Positions 10,440-23,084 of a stretch of 64,000 nt of DNA are shown in pieces (positions within the stretch are counted from its first letter, which is position 1; the number at the start of each line of letters is the position of its first letter). A program made the position numbers and the translations under genes. Source of the DNA: Miscanthus floridulus (taxonomy: Eukaryota > Streptophyta > Magnoliopsida > Poales > Poaceae). Location: assembly GCF_019320115.1 (NCBI RefSeq), contig NC_089598.1, forward strand, positions 78,866,570-78,930,569, in the 5' to 3' direction. The notes under the pieces were generated by a model, which saw only the letters and a list, made by a program, of their open reading frames with translations, was not told the origin of the DNA and ran no database searches.

Positions 10440-10779
10440 TCGACGTCAATCGATTACAATACATCAATAGGCAACAATCAAAATTGCAGATATACATATG
10501 TTGTCAGCTATCTCAATAGGTTGTTTTCCCAACTGAAAGGAGCTATACTTTTTACACGGCTGGCTTTGGAGCTTCTACTAGGGTGAACACCACCAATTAC
10601 ACCCCAACATTTCTTACAAATGGAGAGAAAACAAAATCCCAGGGCAAAAAAAAAAAAAAAAGAAATAGGAAAAAAGAAAAGAATTTCGCTATATTGCTCA
10701 GAGAAGCTAAAACCACTGCCTTGCAGGAGCAAACAAAGTGGCAACTACTGTTGACGAGCCTGTCAGGTGACCGAGATTC
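10440..10779 (-). other. Likely 3' UTR of the flippase gene
   Basis: The stop codon ends at 10780 and the next few hundred bases hold no gene. A 15-16 base A run at about 10647-10662 (a T run in the transcript) lies in it. The extent is a guess. Confidence 0.35.
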
Positions 10780-11460
10780 CTAAGATACTGTATGGATTGT
10801 TAAAGATGGGCCTTTCTTATGCAATTTCCCCTTGATCTGCTTGATCTTTGCATCAACCCTCGCAGTGAAACCAATCTTTGTCTTCTGCCTGGCCTTCGAC
10901 CGCTCCCTCTTCCACATTGTCTGGTCTTCGACATCTTTCTTTAGGTACTTGATCTCTTGAATCACATGGTGATCAAGTGGTTTGCACGACCTCTGGTAGG
11001 ATATGTGTATCAGGTAGGGGATGTTGCAAGCAGCAGTCACCAGAAGCGTCGCTGCCCAGTATATGGGAGCTGGCCCAAGGACTTCCAACAGGATCTGGTA
11101 GTTGTCGCGGGATCTCAATGTCATCCCATAGGCGAGGATGAAGAGATACCAAGTTGTTATGCTGCCCCATACAAAGAGATGTTGAATCCATGTGAAATGG
11201 CTCATTGTTAGGGCAATCTGCATGTTGACAGCCCAGATGATGCAGGTGAACATGGCAGTTCCCACCGCAGCCATGTCCGCAGTCTGCCCCCCATCACGGA
11301 TTGCCTGATCATAGAATATGCAGAGATTGAGGAAGAATATGGCCAGAGAGGAGTAGAGGCCATTCCCCATCCATCCAAGGATCCGGTACCAATCAAAGAA
11401 AAGATTCTTTGGCCCTTGCTGGTATAATGCTGGGAACTGCAACATGCAAGTCATGCCATG

Positions 11461-11520
<60 letters not shown>

Positions 11521-14500
11521 GGTTAGAAGCAGCAATGTGGATTATCAGAGAAGATTGCCCAGCTCCCACAGTGCAAACGGCAAAGGGCCCAATGCATGAG
11601 TCTTCTAGTATCACCAACGATCACAGGAAATTAACTAGCATAAAAGTTTACTTGGCAACATGTATTTTTTTACAGATGTGATTTGATCCACAGATAGGGG
11701 CCATACAAACATAATGTTGTCAAGAAGCAAACTTCTGTGCATTTGCATTTCCTTAAAACTTCGGTCAGCTTTAAATATGACACTACCAAGTGACTTCAAT
11801 CTGCTTAAACGGTTCCTCAAACCATGTGCCTTGACTATTTTCTAGATGCTATGCAAGTCAAACTATTTAAGGAAGACGTTAAACCAGATGAATTTGCACT
11901 ACATTATTTAATAAACTAAATTTATGGGATGACATGTGTTGAAAAACAGTCAGTCATGTTTCCCAACATAATATCATAACTGAGATAACTAACACCGGTA
12001 TCTTTTACAGTACCCAATGTGTATTTCAAACCACTGTATTTTTACATAGTATCAACATAAAAGTCACTTGCACATTTCATTTCAGTGAATGAATACCTGA
12101 AGCAGATAACCTAGAGACTGAATAGCATGGAACATTATAGTATCCACATAAAAGTGACTGCACATTTCATTTCAGTGAATGAATACCTGAAGCAGATAAC
12201 CTAGATACTGAATAGCATTCTAATGGAACATGGAATGGACAAGTAATACACACCAAATCATTCCTAATTCTGAAACTATCTTTTAACGACAATAATATGT
12301 TGCTTCATACAAATGATTTGCATGAAAGGAGTGGCAAAGGTAGATACAAGTTCATGCCTAACAGAACAAATGGGCAATACAAATCATAGTAGCATGAACT
12401 AAGATATGCTTGTATGTTGAGGCAATATTCATGGTTCTTTTTAGTTTTCTAATATATTATGAACCATGCCAGATAATTGTGTTGTTGTACTTGATGCCAT
12501 GCAAAGTAGCCGGAGAAGGAATTGATGGACATCTGAGTACAGTATAGTTCTCTAATCTACACCCAGTTGCTAATGATTGTGGTTCCATGGGAGTGTCCTC
12601 CTCAAGAAACAAAGTTTAGCAAATGATCTTTTGGGTATCCGCTTATTCATTAGCCTCTTTGCTGGAAGCATAATGATATGGACACAACACAATAAAAACT
12701 TTTACCATGAAAACACACACCACATTCCAGGACCAAGCTTTAATTCCAGTTCTAAAAATGCCAAGTTTATCATAAGCAGTATGGTTAAACTAAGTTACAT
12801 GTTCTATCATATACCTGTAAGCAGATTTCGGACGAAACATCTTGCTCAAATACTCCGAGTGATATAACAGGAAGCGAAGTAAGAACAACATTGAAAAGCA
12901 GCATAAACCAATCATCGTATACAGATTGCCCAGAAAACCCAGCGAATGCTTCAAAGTAAAATATTGTAAGCCCAAAGGCAATATTCTTATAAAAGAAGTA
13001 GCAAATCTGCAATTCAACAAAAGAAGATTTAGTAAAGTTAAAACATAACAGAATCAGATGCAATAGAATGAATAAAAGAAGTGCTTCGAGCAGCACCATT
13101 TGGGCAATTCTCTTGTAGCACCAATGTCCATGGACGACAAGAAGTCGCTCAAGAAACCGAAATTGAGAAATGGAAAAATCACTAGCCATCACTGCCTGGT
13201 AAAGGAAAAGAACCAATTTTAGTCATACCTAGTCAACGATCCTTGATGTTATATGAAAGTAGCACTACACTAGATTGGTTCTGTCACACTAGATAGGGTA
13301 GATCATGATAATCTGAACAACTCACCTGCATGCCCTCTACCCCACTTATACCAACTCCAATATCAGCTTCTTGAATCATGCCCACATCATTTGCACCATC
13401 ACCTACTGCTAAAGTGGTTTGTCCTATACCTTCTTTGACGAGCCGAGTCACCTACAAAGTGAAGGAGAGCAAACTCAACATTACTTTATGTAGAAACTAC
13501 AGATAGTCCAATGGAGAGAGGCAAATCTACCAGTGCTTTCTGCTTTGGAGACACACGGCAACATATGACAGAAGCACACTCGATTGCCAGGTTCAAGAAC
13601 ATATGCTTCATGTCATCCTCCAAAGCAAATGCCAGAGCTTTTCCATCAATAACTAGAGCAAATGCTGCATCTGGATCCTTCTCGAGTTTGACCATTTGTG
13701 ACCCATTGGCGATTTGCGACAGGAGACTCTCCTTTGCAACCTGCTCAGTTGTCAAAGATGAAAGTAAAGCCTACCATAAAGAGAATTACCGTCTAGATTA
13801 AAGCTTCCTATACAGTAAAAGAGAAAAAAAGTTAAGGTACCTTCTTTGCATCCTGGGCTACCTGCTCACCAGTGGGTATGGACAAACATATTTGTTTCAT
13901 GCCTTGCCTCAGTAAACTGCATGCATATCTGCAAAAGAAATAGAAACATCACACGATGTTGATGGATGTGATGTGCTAACGAGGTACAAAAAGCTACTTG
14001 TACATGTAAAGAATTTCTACTTGGAAACAGCATACCCAATGTTAATTGCAGTTTCCATCTTATCACCTGTCAGAACCCAGATTTTGAGACCTGCTTGCGC
14101 CAAACGATCTATGCACTGCGGAACCTGATAGAGCACAAAGCATAACTTATAAGTCAGAACAACTCAAAACAGTAACTAGCATAATACTAGGAATAGGAAC
14201 CAAGAAACATATCTTAACAATACAAAAAGTCAGACACTGTATTTTACCCCTTTTTGTAATTTGTCCTCTACAGCAGTTGCACCAACAAGGATCAGCTCTC
14301 TTTCAATCAACTCAGAGACTCGTTCAAGTTGCAACTCTCTATCAGGCCCAATAGAGGTCTTTGCTTTAAGAAACTCAGCATTCCAAGAAGAATATTCTGA
14401 TTCATCAAGCACCCTGTACGATAGTGCCAATGTTCGCAAGCCTGCCTCACCATATTCATTCAAATGCCTAGTTGTATCAACTTCATACATCCTTCCATTT

Positions 14501-16789
14501 TTTGCCAGTCTATCAAATATGATGCTGCTCGGTTGGGAACAAAGAACAATCAAGGATAGTCAAGCTGAAGCCAAAAAAAGTGGCGACATTGAAAAAGATA
14601 GAATAAACAAGCCAAGCATGTTGACAGCACCAAGTAATCAGGTGTAAAATTTGCTTCTTAACATTTTTAAGCTAATAACAAAATATCAAAATCTGAATGC
14701 AGATGGCTTGATGTACAGGTTTAGCCAAAAATAAATCAAAGAGCATCACCAAATTTAAAAAAAATGGTACAAATCCTACCTGTCTGCTCCTTTGCAAAAA
14801 AGAAGAATTTGACCATCTTCATCCTGCAGAATTACAGTCATTCGTTTTCTTTTGCTATTGAATTCCAATAGATTGAGAATCTTTAACTCCCTGAAACCAT
14901 ACTCACGTATTAAGACAAAATAATCATAATAATAAGGATAAGGAACAAATTATGGAGTAACAAATACTGATATGCAACCTCTCAATTGTGCCTTCCGAAG
15001 AAGTGTGTTTCTCCCTGACAAAGACACTTGATTGTGTTCGCTTGAAAAATTCGAATCCAAATTCCTTGGCTGCCACAAGAAAAGCCCCCTCATCAGGTGA
15101 TTCTGCTTCATAGGCAATAGAACCAGTTGCTTCATTTATCTCCGGTATCGCTGTGTGACACAGAGCAAGTATCCTGAAGAAGAGTAGAATCGTGGAAGAA
15201 TTTGGCTCCTTGGTCCAGTTCCCTTGCATGAGACGGTCATCCTGAAAACTGAAGCCTTTTATGGAGGGCTTTCGGTTATTCCCAACACTAAAGGTGACTC
15301 CTTCTACCAACTCGATTTCATCCTCATTGTTCTCCTCCCATATATCTTGTAAAGGGATATCATGGTCATCAGCACCTGACGCCATCTGCTTTGCAGCAGC
15401 AAGTTCAACTTCACTTGAACCCACGCCATATGATACTCCAGCAATTGAACACTTCAGGAAGTCCATCTGATTGCAGGTCAGAGTACCAGTTTTATCTGAC
15501 AAGATAGTATGAACCTGGCCAAGTTCCTCATTCAAGTTTGATGTACGTGCCTGAGCAGTATTGCCAGTCTCCTCATCAAACATATGAATGTCCTGGTTAA
15601 TGAAATGTGCTTGCAATACCTTCACAAGTTCAATCGAAACATACAGCGAGATTGGAATCAGATACCCGTAAAGAATGAGAGCTGTGATTAGATGGAATAT
15701 CCCAGAAAGAGCAGGGCGTGATGGATCATCTAATTTATTGCTTTTCTGTGGCTGCAAGTACCACCAGTTGGGCAAATCGAACTTGATCCTCACAGCGAAT
15801 CCAACTGAACTAATGATTGATATCAGCACGAGCACAGTAAACAGGATGTATATAATTAAATCCATCTTCTTCTCAATCCTGCTCCTCTTGGATGGCGACT
15901 CAGTTGAGTTCTGCATGACTTTACTGTCATGGCCAGTAAAGATAACCACTCCATAGATAAAGGCTGTATTCCTTAGTTTTGAGTCCCTCAGAAGTATCTG
16001 AGACGGATCAAGGGCGTACACCTGCCTCTCATACTCAAAGTTACCAGTGAACGTGTACAAGCTCGGGTTGGGATCCTCGCAGCGTATCACTGCCTGGAAA
16101 TCCTTAAATGACTCATCTTCTTCCAGCGGTAGCGTAACCTCAAGTGACCTCTTCACCTTAAGGTTCGTCTCACCATCGAGGTTCATCGTCTCAACATAGC
16201 AAATGCCATCCTCATAGCTCGAGGACAGTAGCAGTAAGTCAGCAGGGAAGAACTGGTCCTTCTCAACCCTGACAACATCACCGACGCAAAGGTCCTCCCA
16301 GTGCCGGTAGTCGAACTCGCCATCACCCTTGTGCACGCTGACCTTGCGGTTGTTCACCTTCATGTCCTGGATGAAGCGGCGCCAGTCCTCCAGCCCCTCC
16401 TTCATCATGCTGAGGCCAACGACAAAGGCCAACGGAGCAATCATGCTGACGGGCGAGAAGGGGCACACCGGGGTGAGCGAGAGGATGGCGGTGAGGAGGA
16501 AGTAGAGGTTGGCGACGCGCCGGAACTGCTCGAAGATGGCCTTGGGGAAGAAGGTGATGATGTTGTACTTGGTGGTGGTGATGTAGTTGGTGACGTACTT
16601 GAGCGGCTTCTGCAGGGCGGCGTTGTTGCAGTAGACGACGCGCGAGAAGCCCGGCCCGCCGACGGCGCCAGCCCCGTCGGAGGAGGGGCCCGCGTCGCCG
16701 GCGTGCCCGTGCTGGGCGCGGAAGCAGGAGAAGGTGTAGAGATTGCTCCACCGCATGCGGTCCCGCCGCCGGCGGCCGGAACGGGCCAT
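10780..16789 (-). CDS. P4-type ATPase, phospholipid-transporting (ALA family), ten exons
   Basis: Flips phospholipids across endomembranes or the plasma membrane using ATP, normally with an ALIS/CDC50 beta subunit. Exons by eye: 16789-14979, 14890-14780, 14527-14248, 14124-14036, 13928-13841, 13770-13531, 13451-13326, 13195-13097, 13006-12815, 11436-10780. All introns are GT-AG and lengths sum to 3693 nt, giving 1230 residues with frame kept throughout. Motifs: DGET actuator loop (205-208), PISL in TM4 (379-382, where cation pumps have PEGL), phosphorylated Asp432 in DKTGT, nucleotide-binding KGAD (637-640), hinge GDGAND (890-895). Ten membrane segments are expected and the last exon carries several. 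N-terminus [16 protein letters not shown] and the [12 protein letters not shown] region match plant ALA proteins. No lesion seen. Which ALA orthologue it is cannot be fixed by eye. Confidence 0.93.
11463..11516. repeat. (AT)27 microsatellite in the last intron of the flippase gene
   Basis: An uninterrupted AT dinucleotide run of 54 bases inside the 1378-bp intron 9 (12814-11437), about 25 bases from the 3' splice site. Likely length-polymorphic. Confidence 0.95.
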
Positions 16790-17540
16790 CTCGGCGCCCG
16801 GTGTCCGTCAGCGCCCGATTTCCAGCTATGCGGATGCCGGCATTGCAGCGCCCCGATCGAATCTAGGACGGGATTCCTACGCCGCGGGCGGGCGAATTGG
16901 ACCTGCAACTTGGGGAATCAGTTCGTGATCTCGTCGTCAGCGAATTTCAAAAAAAAACATACAAAGAAAGAAAAGACAAAGAAATCGAACAAAACGCACG
17001 GAGAAATCTCATCTGACGCCATGGAAACCTGGAATCCGCTAAAACAACGCGCAAATTACACCCGCGTGTATTGCAGGCACATTCACCTCCTAATTCACCC
17101 ACCCATGTGAAAAGAGAAAACAGCACAAAACGAACGAACGGACTGCCCAAAAAACTCCGCCACGGGTGCAAACGAGGAGCAAACAAAAAAAAAGTACGGG
17201 GGCGAGGGAAACTCGCAGGACCAGGAAGAACCGAGGCGCCAGCATCCAGCTGGGGAGATTGAGACGAGGGACGCAACCAACCTGGGTGTAGAGGCAGAGT
17301 GAGGCGCGAAGAGGAGGAGGGCCGAGGCAGAGAAGGGTCCGGCGAGCAGGCGGGGGATCGATCCCGGCCTGGGGATTCGCGCGCGGCGGCCGGGCCGGCG
17401 ACGCTTTGGTGGGTGGTGGTGGGGGTGGGGGTGGGGGGCGGAGCGAGAAGGGTGGGGTGGAGGCAGGGGACGAGGTGGGGAGCGACTAGCGAGGACGCGA
17501 GGTGGAGGTGGTGAGACGAGACGAGGAGAGAGAGGGATTA
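16790..17540 (-). promoter_or_regulatory. 5' UTR, possible leader intron and promoter of the flippase gene
   Basis: GC-rich sequence before the ATG. On the minus strand CACCCAG followed by GTTGGTTG at 17280 is a good donor, and TTGCAG near 16903 an acceptor, so a leader intron of about 375 bases is plausible. A GC-rich G/C-skewed stretch at 17290-17520 would be the first, non-coding exon. AT-rich sequence beyond 17540 could hold the core promoter. No transcript evidence. Confidence 0.35.
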
Positions 17541-18168
17541 GTCGATTAATTAAGCCCGATTATTTTAAATCCGCCATTTATATTATTTATTTATAACCGT
17601 AATAATTACTCGTCGAGGCTCCCCACGCCGTACAACAGCAACAACGCCGTCCCCAGTTTTGCTTCCTTCCTCCCACTTCACCAATTGGCCAAAATAATTC
17701 TCATTTCCCCCCTTTTTTAAGCTAAAAAAAGTATAATTGTTTTGTAATAAATGAAATTAATTTGGATATTTGAGCTGCAAGATACGCGCTCGTCGATTTG
17801 CGCGTCGCGTACGTGGCTACGTGCTTGGTGCCAACCACCCAAGTCGTGGGTAGTTGGCTTGCTGGGGAGGATGGCAAAGCTTGTCTCCATTCTCTTTTTT
17901 TTTCGTCATCAAGAAGAAAAGGAAAGGAAAACGAAAACGCCTGTCTCCATCCATGCACCACGGCGGTGGTGTGATCGAGTCGTCTGCGGAAATGGAGAAG
18001 GAGGCGTGGGCACGTGGAGGAAGCGGGTAGCTGCGGCCATGGCGACCGCCGCGACAGGGGGACACACACACAAATGTGACGGGAAACTGCTTCAACGGCA
18101 TCGCACGTTGGGGCGCACGCGAGCTCGTATGTAAATCTGCAACTGTCTGTGTGTCTCCAAATGCATCC
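17541..18168. other. Intergenic between flippase promoter and first MITE
   Basis: No supported gene. Open frames at 17751-18134 (plus) and 17722-18101 (minus) overlap each other and have no recognisable domain. Confidence 0.5.
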
Positions 18169-18285
18169 GTTCTATTCGCTTGACTTATAAGTCATATTTT
18201 TTAAGTCACCGAATAATATTTTTCTCTCACAATAAATCAGCCAACGATACTTTCAGCCATGTCTTATCAGCCAAGTGAATAGGAC
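18169..18285. mobile_element. Small MITE, family A copy 1
   Basis: Ends GTTCTATTCGCTT and AAGTGAATAGGAC are inverted repeats. The middle has the core TATTTTTCTCTCACA followed by AAATCAGCC, shared by eight elements in this window. Probably PIF/Harbinger (Tourist) type. Target-site copy not clear for this one. Confidence 0.65.
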
Positions 18286-18382
18286 AATCGTCCTCAACAT
18301 CGAGCGAGACGAGTTGAACATGGTAGTAATGACACATGGAATGAAAAGCATTCGAGAGGTACTTGATTACGAAGTTGATATA

Positions 18383-19090
18383 GGGTGTGTTTGGCATTGC
18401 TTGAACCGTTTCGATTCTTGCATTCAAACGCAAGAATCGCTGCCAAACGAAAATATGCCGTAGCGCTTCTGGAACGAAACGGGGAGAAACGATTCTTCTT
18501 TTTACACTACACGGATGAATCAGCTCAAACCTGATTTCGCACGAGAAATGGTTCGATGCTTTCTTATTGGCCCGTTGTACCCTGGTCGGTGAAGCCAAGC
18601 AAGGCCACGCCCATGACACCCTAGCCGTTTTCTCCTGGAAAAATAAAACAAGAAATACAATAAGAATACCGGTATACATATTTTGGCTGTTTTCCCGCAC
18701 AAAAATAAAACAAGAAATACAATAGGATACCAGTACACCTACTTCGGCTGTTTTCCCATACAAAAAATAAAACAAAAAAAATACAATAGGAATACTATTA
18801 TACATATTTTAGCCGTTTCCCGTAGAAAACAAAACAAGAAATACAAGAATATCAATATACGTATTTGGCCCTTGTTTAAATGCTTCATTTAACCCTGTAG
18901 CAACTCAAGAAAACCTCATCATGTATCAAGGGCATTTTGGTCTATTTCACCATATGTACCTCTATTTAGAATCTAAACCCATACGAACAACCAAACGGTT
19001 TCAGTAAATGATTCTGTTTATCAAAGAAACGTTTCTCCAGAGAATTTGAAACTGAAATATTTCTCCTAGAATCTCCTACCAAACGGACCC
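18383..19090. mobile_element. Non-autonomous DNA transposon, 708 bp, with internal tandem repeat
   Basis: Ends GGGTGTGTTTGG and CCAAACGGACCC are inverted repeats with two mismatches, and both ends are flanked by ATA. A 3-bp target copy fits PIF/Harbinger-like elements. No transposase ORF inside. It carries the tandem array at 18620-18870. Confidence 0.65.
18620..18870. repeat. Tandem repeat, about 62-bp unit, four copies
   Basis: Units read approximately AAAATAAAACAAGAAATACAATA, then a GATACCAGTATACATATTT-like half, then GGCTGTTTTCCC. Copies diverge by small indels. Confidence 0.75.
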
Positions 19091-19443
19091 ATAATGTTGG
19101 ATACAACTTATTTTGGGAAATATATATCACCCATCAAAAAACTTTAATAAACAAACAAAACCTTGTTTGGCACGAGTCCGAAACAATTTTATATAAGCTC
19201 CTAATACATTTTTTTAAATGATAAAAGCGACTCCTTACTAAAGAAGCCAAAATTAACTGAAGCTCAGAGTTGGTGAAAAGTAGTCATTATTCATAAACAA
19301 AGCCAGTTTTGTTGAGAGAAAAGTGGCTTACACGTCTTGTGTTAGAATTTCTTGAATCAATTGAATTTTATATTAAAAACATAAAAAGAGAGGAAAATTC
19401 CTGCGTCCAGGCAAAAAGATATTTTGCTGTACTTTCGGACATA

Positions 19444-19586
19444 CTCCCTCCATTCTAAATTATAAATTATTTTGAATTTTCTAAATTGTTTTTACTATGC
19501 ATCTGCATTATGTCTAGATGTATATTAAAAACAATAAATAATTATATATAGAAAAACTATAACGTCTTATAGTTTGGAATAGAAGG
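19444..19586. mobile_element. Stowaway-like MITE
   Basis: Starts CTCCCTCCATTCTAAATTATAA just after a TA, and ends TTATAGTTTGGAATAGAAGGA, a decayed inverted copy. This is the typical grass Stowaway (Tc1/mariner) terminus. Confidence 0.75.
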
Positions 19587-20077
19587 ATCACATCAAATGA
19601 GGCCGTAAGACATAATTTTGCTATTGTACTTCTATGTCGGTCGCAATACAAACGTTTTCTTTGTTTTTATATCCCAAAATACGAACATTGAACATGATTC
19701 ACGTTCATGTGGGATTTAGAGACAGGACACATGCATGTTTGAGTTAGACATGGTAGATTGGTAGTATGGTACCGACCGGCGCCCCGTACCCGTACGTACT
19801 CTGGTCGAGGGACGTGACATTTCCAATTTTTGAACCTCTCGATCTTGTCCACGTGACCAGAGCATCATTAGCACGAGCAGAGGATGGAAGATACTCCTAC
19901 TTTCTTTTTATGGATATTGTTTTGCTATTACGCACGCTCGTACATTCATCCTCTTCGGCTGGCTTGAAAAATGATTGACGCTGATATTGATTTGTTATGA
20001 AAAAAATATTGTTATTTTAGGCTGATAAGTTCAAGCAAACATGGTCATTAATGTTGTGTTATATGCAGTATCATACA

Positions 20078-20215
20078 GCCCCGTTCGGCTTACTCAGAAA
20101 CCGGCTTGTTTGGCTTGTTTTTTCAGTCAGAACCGTATTTTTCTCTCACAACAATTCAACCAGAACAGTATTTTTCAGCCAGTTTCAGCTAAGTTTCAGC
20201 AAGCCGAATAGGGCC
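20078..20215. mobile_element. Small MITE, family A copy 2 (138 bp)
   Basis: Ends GCCCCGTTCGGCTT and AAGCCGAATAGGGCC are inverted and flanked by ACA on both sides. Core TATTTTTCTCTCACAACA present. Confidence 0.8.
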
Positions 20216-20585
20216 ACAGTGTTATGTAATATTGCTACGACTTAATACATATACAGCGTTTATTACGTAATGTTGTGAGATACTACTCCTACAATTCCTA
20301 CCTTCAATGAAAAGGTTAAGTGCACCAATCTAATAATGCCAGCTTTTACCTTCTTTAGCCGTCTGCAGACATAGCCTGCTTTCTTTTGGTATCACCTTTG
20401 AAACAGGAAGTTTCTTCCATTCGAATCAATAAAAGGTGGCAGGAAACTTCCTAACCACACGGTTTCAGCAAGGAATACCATTGCAGTGCCGCACATTACT
20501 TTTACTTTGCGCCTTTGTTATCTTCATTCTTTACTGTTACTTTGCGCCTTTGTTATCTTCATTCTTTCATGGAGTACATACCGCA

Positions 20586-20761
20586 GTTTTAAATAGCGGG
20601 CTAAGGTGTTTAACGATATACCTCTAAATCAGCTAATAGCAGAGCTAAATCGGGCTATAGCGAGATATAACGGCTAAATTGTACGTAAACACAAATAGCG
20701 ACATCCTGTCTTAAAAGGCTATAGCGGGCTACAGTGATAGCTACAGCAGGAGATTTAAAAC
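20586..20761. mobile_element. Small transposon-like element with GTTTTAAAT ends
   Basis: GTTTTAAAT at the left and ATTTAAAAC at the right are perfect 9-bp inverted ends. The interior repeats GGCTATAGCGGGCTA-like segments. Family not identified. Confidence 0.5.
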
Positions 20762-21032
20762 ATTTACACAACATATTATGATGCTGTGATATCAGGTTCT
20801 AGTGAAATAAAGGGATAAAATAAGGACCACATTGCAAAAAAATATCATGTTTTTCTATTCATTCACTAGATAGGATATCCACGCAGATTGCTTGGTTTGG
20901 AAGAATGTTTGCTTAATGTTTAATGATAAGTACAGGTGTAGTAGGGCCATTTGTCAGGCAGAATTAGGTATTGTTGGCAGAGATTAGCTCGAAAAGAGTA
21001 CGGACTGCGAGGCTGAGTGTTTCAAAGATAAT

Positions 21033-21141
21033 GGCCATGTTCGCTTGAACTACTTTTTCGTCATGAAATAGTATTTTTCTCTTACAAAATTTTAATATAA
21101 GTATCGACATAAGCTAAATTTCAGCATAAGCGAACAGGACC
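21033..21141. mobile_element. Small MITE, family A copy 3 (109 bp)
   Basis: Ends GGCCATGTTCGCTT and AAGCGAACAGGACC are inverted and flanked by AAT on both sides. Core TATTTTTCTCTTACAAAAT present. Confidence 0.8.
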
Positions 21142-22060
21142 AATAATTCAGTTTGCTGTATCCTAATATACGCCGGCCTGTTCGGATGGCGCTGCGCGGC
21201 AGCCATCCTACAGTATTTTATTTTGTGAGTGAGAAAGCAGTTAGCAGCAGCGGTAGTAGTGGCTGTAGAACGGCCTGCCAAACAGGCCCATATCGTCACA
21301 TGTTGATCAAAAAAATTAAAGTCGTAGTGCAAGAAAAAAAAAACCGTAAGCAAGTTGCTTATATATCCAGAAAATTTAATTGTCCTAGTTTTCGTTCTCA
21401 ATGTTGACTTCCAACGAACTGAATCACTGATAGCTCTAGCTAATTCTTCAAGTAAAGGTTTACAACAAGCTGATGCATTTCTGTTTTTAATATCAGAGCT
21501 GGTACCACTTGGATATTGGTCAATCAGTGAAATAGAATACATAATGCTGTTTGGTTAGCTAGGCTTAATTACTAGTCTGTGCTCATGCTTGACACCATAA
21601 ATTGTGACTATTCTTTGAACTGTGGACCACTGATCGATGAAACAATCAAACGAGCTAGGACAATAATTGGAAGGTCCCTGAAGGTTGGGATTGAGCTGCC
21701 CTAAAGGTTGGTCTGCTTGCACTGTAGGATTAGGTTTTTGTCTGAAAATATGGCCTTGCTGCTTCTGCTCTAGTAACATTATATTATCGCGTAGACATAG
21801 TACTGCCCTGGAAACACAAACATAGTTACTGAATTTGCAGTTATCAACATATGTGTAGATTTTTTTTGAAGCTTTTGTTGCGTCATCCTTACACCTTAGA
21901 AACATGTATGCATGCGTTGATTCTTTCGAAACATATGTGCGTTGTAACCCTGTAACCATTTGCGCTATTTTAGCTGTGGAGGCGGTCTCCTTTCATCTAA
22001 TCATCTTCAGAACAGCAGCAAGAGTAGAGAGTGGCGTACTACTCTTCCTTCGATGCTAAC

Positions 22061-22093
<33 letters not shown>

Positions 22094-22550
22094 CTTCGTC
22101 TTATCAACTTAGGACTGGTAGGCACGACGAATTGTTAGTAGTAGTAGCAACGAAATAGCAAGCATGGTGGTTGATGACTTGACGGACATGCCTGTAATAG
22201 GAGAATCTATTCTCTTTTTGTTTCAAGCTAACATATGTCATTGTCCAAAGCAGATTCCGCGGGCTATCTCGATACGATCTGGAATAAGCAAGCGTTATTA
22301 TATATATGTGTTCTTTTAATAAGGCCTAGATATACCACACGCACCTACACTCTCATATATTTTACGAATTCTAGCACAAGTTTTTTTTATAGAGAAAATG
22401 GCCTCTAAATTTCGATCCAATGGTGGGAATGCTTTCTTCTTCTTTCCCAAAGCCTTGAGAACATGGCTTATGCGGATCCATCCGAGAAGCACTGTTCATG
22501 TACTTTAGGATGTATTTGGTTGCTAAATGTTAGCGGTTCTGGCTCCACCC
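21142..22550. other. Intergenic; possible decayed exon, otherwise nothing recognised
   Basis: A minus-strand frame at 21959-21555 has a fair 3' splice site (TTTCCAG before 21807) and a Gln/Asn/Pro-rich content, but I know no related protein. The rest has no gene apart from the C run at 22062-22091. Confidence 0.3.
22062..22091. repeat. Homopolymer of 30 C
   Basis: Thirty consecutive C on the plus strand. The length may be set by sequencing or assembly. Confidence 0.9.
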
Positions 22551-22674
22551 TAAACAATCTAAAATTTTAGGGGTCGATCAAGTTAATGTATTTTGAGAAA
22601 TCCTATAGGGCACTTTGTTGCAGACGATCCCAACACCCGATTTTCTCTCTCTCACAAACCGACACAGCTTCAGC

Positions 22675-22978
22675 GCGGACTTCCTGCTGGGAGTGGTGGC
22701 GTGCCACGCAGCTGCACGCGTCGCGGGATGCCGTGATGGCCGAGTGCCCGGTCCTATTCCCCGTGGCGGCGCGCGGCACGGAGGAGGGATTCGACACGTC
22801 GACGAGCGGTCGACGCGCACAAGAGCTGGCTGGTGCTGTGGGTGTGGGTGAACGAGTCCGATAGCCAGGCCGACAACGTTGCCCGGTGCTGGTCCGGCCT
22901 CTAGTCATTCACGCGGGCGCTGTGGCTGGATGGCGGCGGGAAGCAGCCAGTGGCCACCCGTCGCCGCACCCAGGCCAG
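22675..22978 (+). pseudogene. Cell-wall invertase (GH32) gene fragment, internally deleted
   Basis: Two stretches of cell-wall invertase are recognisable on the plus strand. Near 22730-22800 a frame reads MAECPVLFPVAARGTEEGFDTS, the region of the catalytic W-E-C-P motif (Trp replaced). Near 22812-22965 a frame reads LVLWVWVNESDSQADNVARCW then SGL, stop, SFTRALWLDGGGKQ, the later conserved WVNESD/WSGLQSFPR block. In a real enzyme these are separated by well over 100 residues, so the interior is missing, and the second block has a stop. No start or remaining exons are near. The enzyme splits apoplastic sucrose; this fragment cannot. It ends where an LTR fragment starts (22979). Confidence 0.7.
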
Positions 22979-23084
22979 TGAAAGCCCTAGTTTGATTTTA
23001 GATAATTGATGAAACCTAAGTGTACTAACTTTTGTCATGAGTGATATATAAGATAGGTTGTGACGAGATTCTAACATATAGGTA
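22979..23084 (+). repeat. Copia LTR start fragment
   Basis: Begins TGAAAGCCCTAGTTTGATTTTAG, close in form to the TGAAAG start of the Sirevirus LTR at 9025. It continues into typical wording (TGATGAAACCTAAGTGTACT) and is cut at 23085 by another LTR. Confidence 0.5.

Noticed and set aside
16301..17110. 269-codon open frame on the plus strand
   Set aside because: It is the antisense of flippase exon 1, long only because that exon is GC-rich.
21555..21959. 134-codon minus-strand frame with a plausible splice acceptor
   Set aside because: No known domain, no companion exon, and several MITEs nearby; too weak to call a gene.
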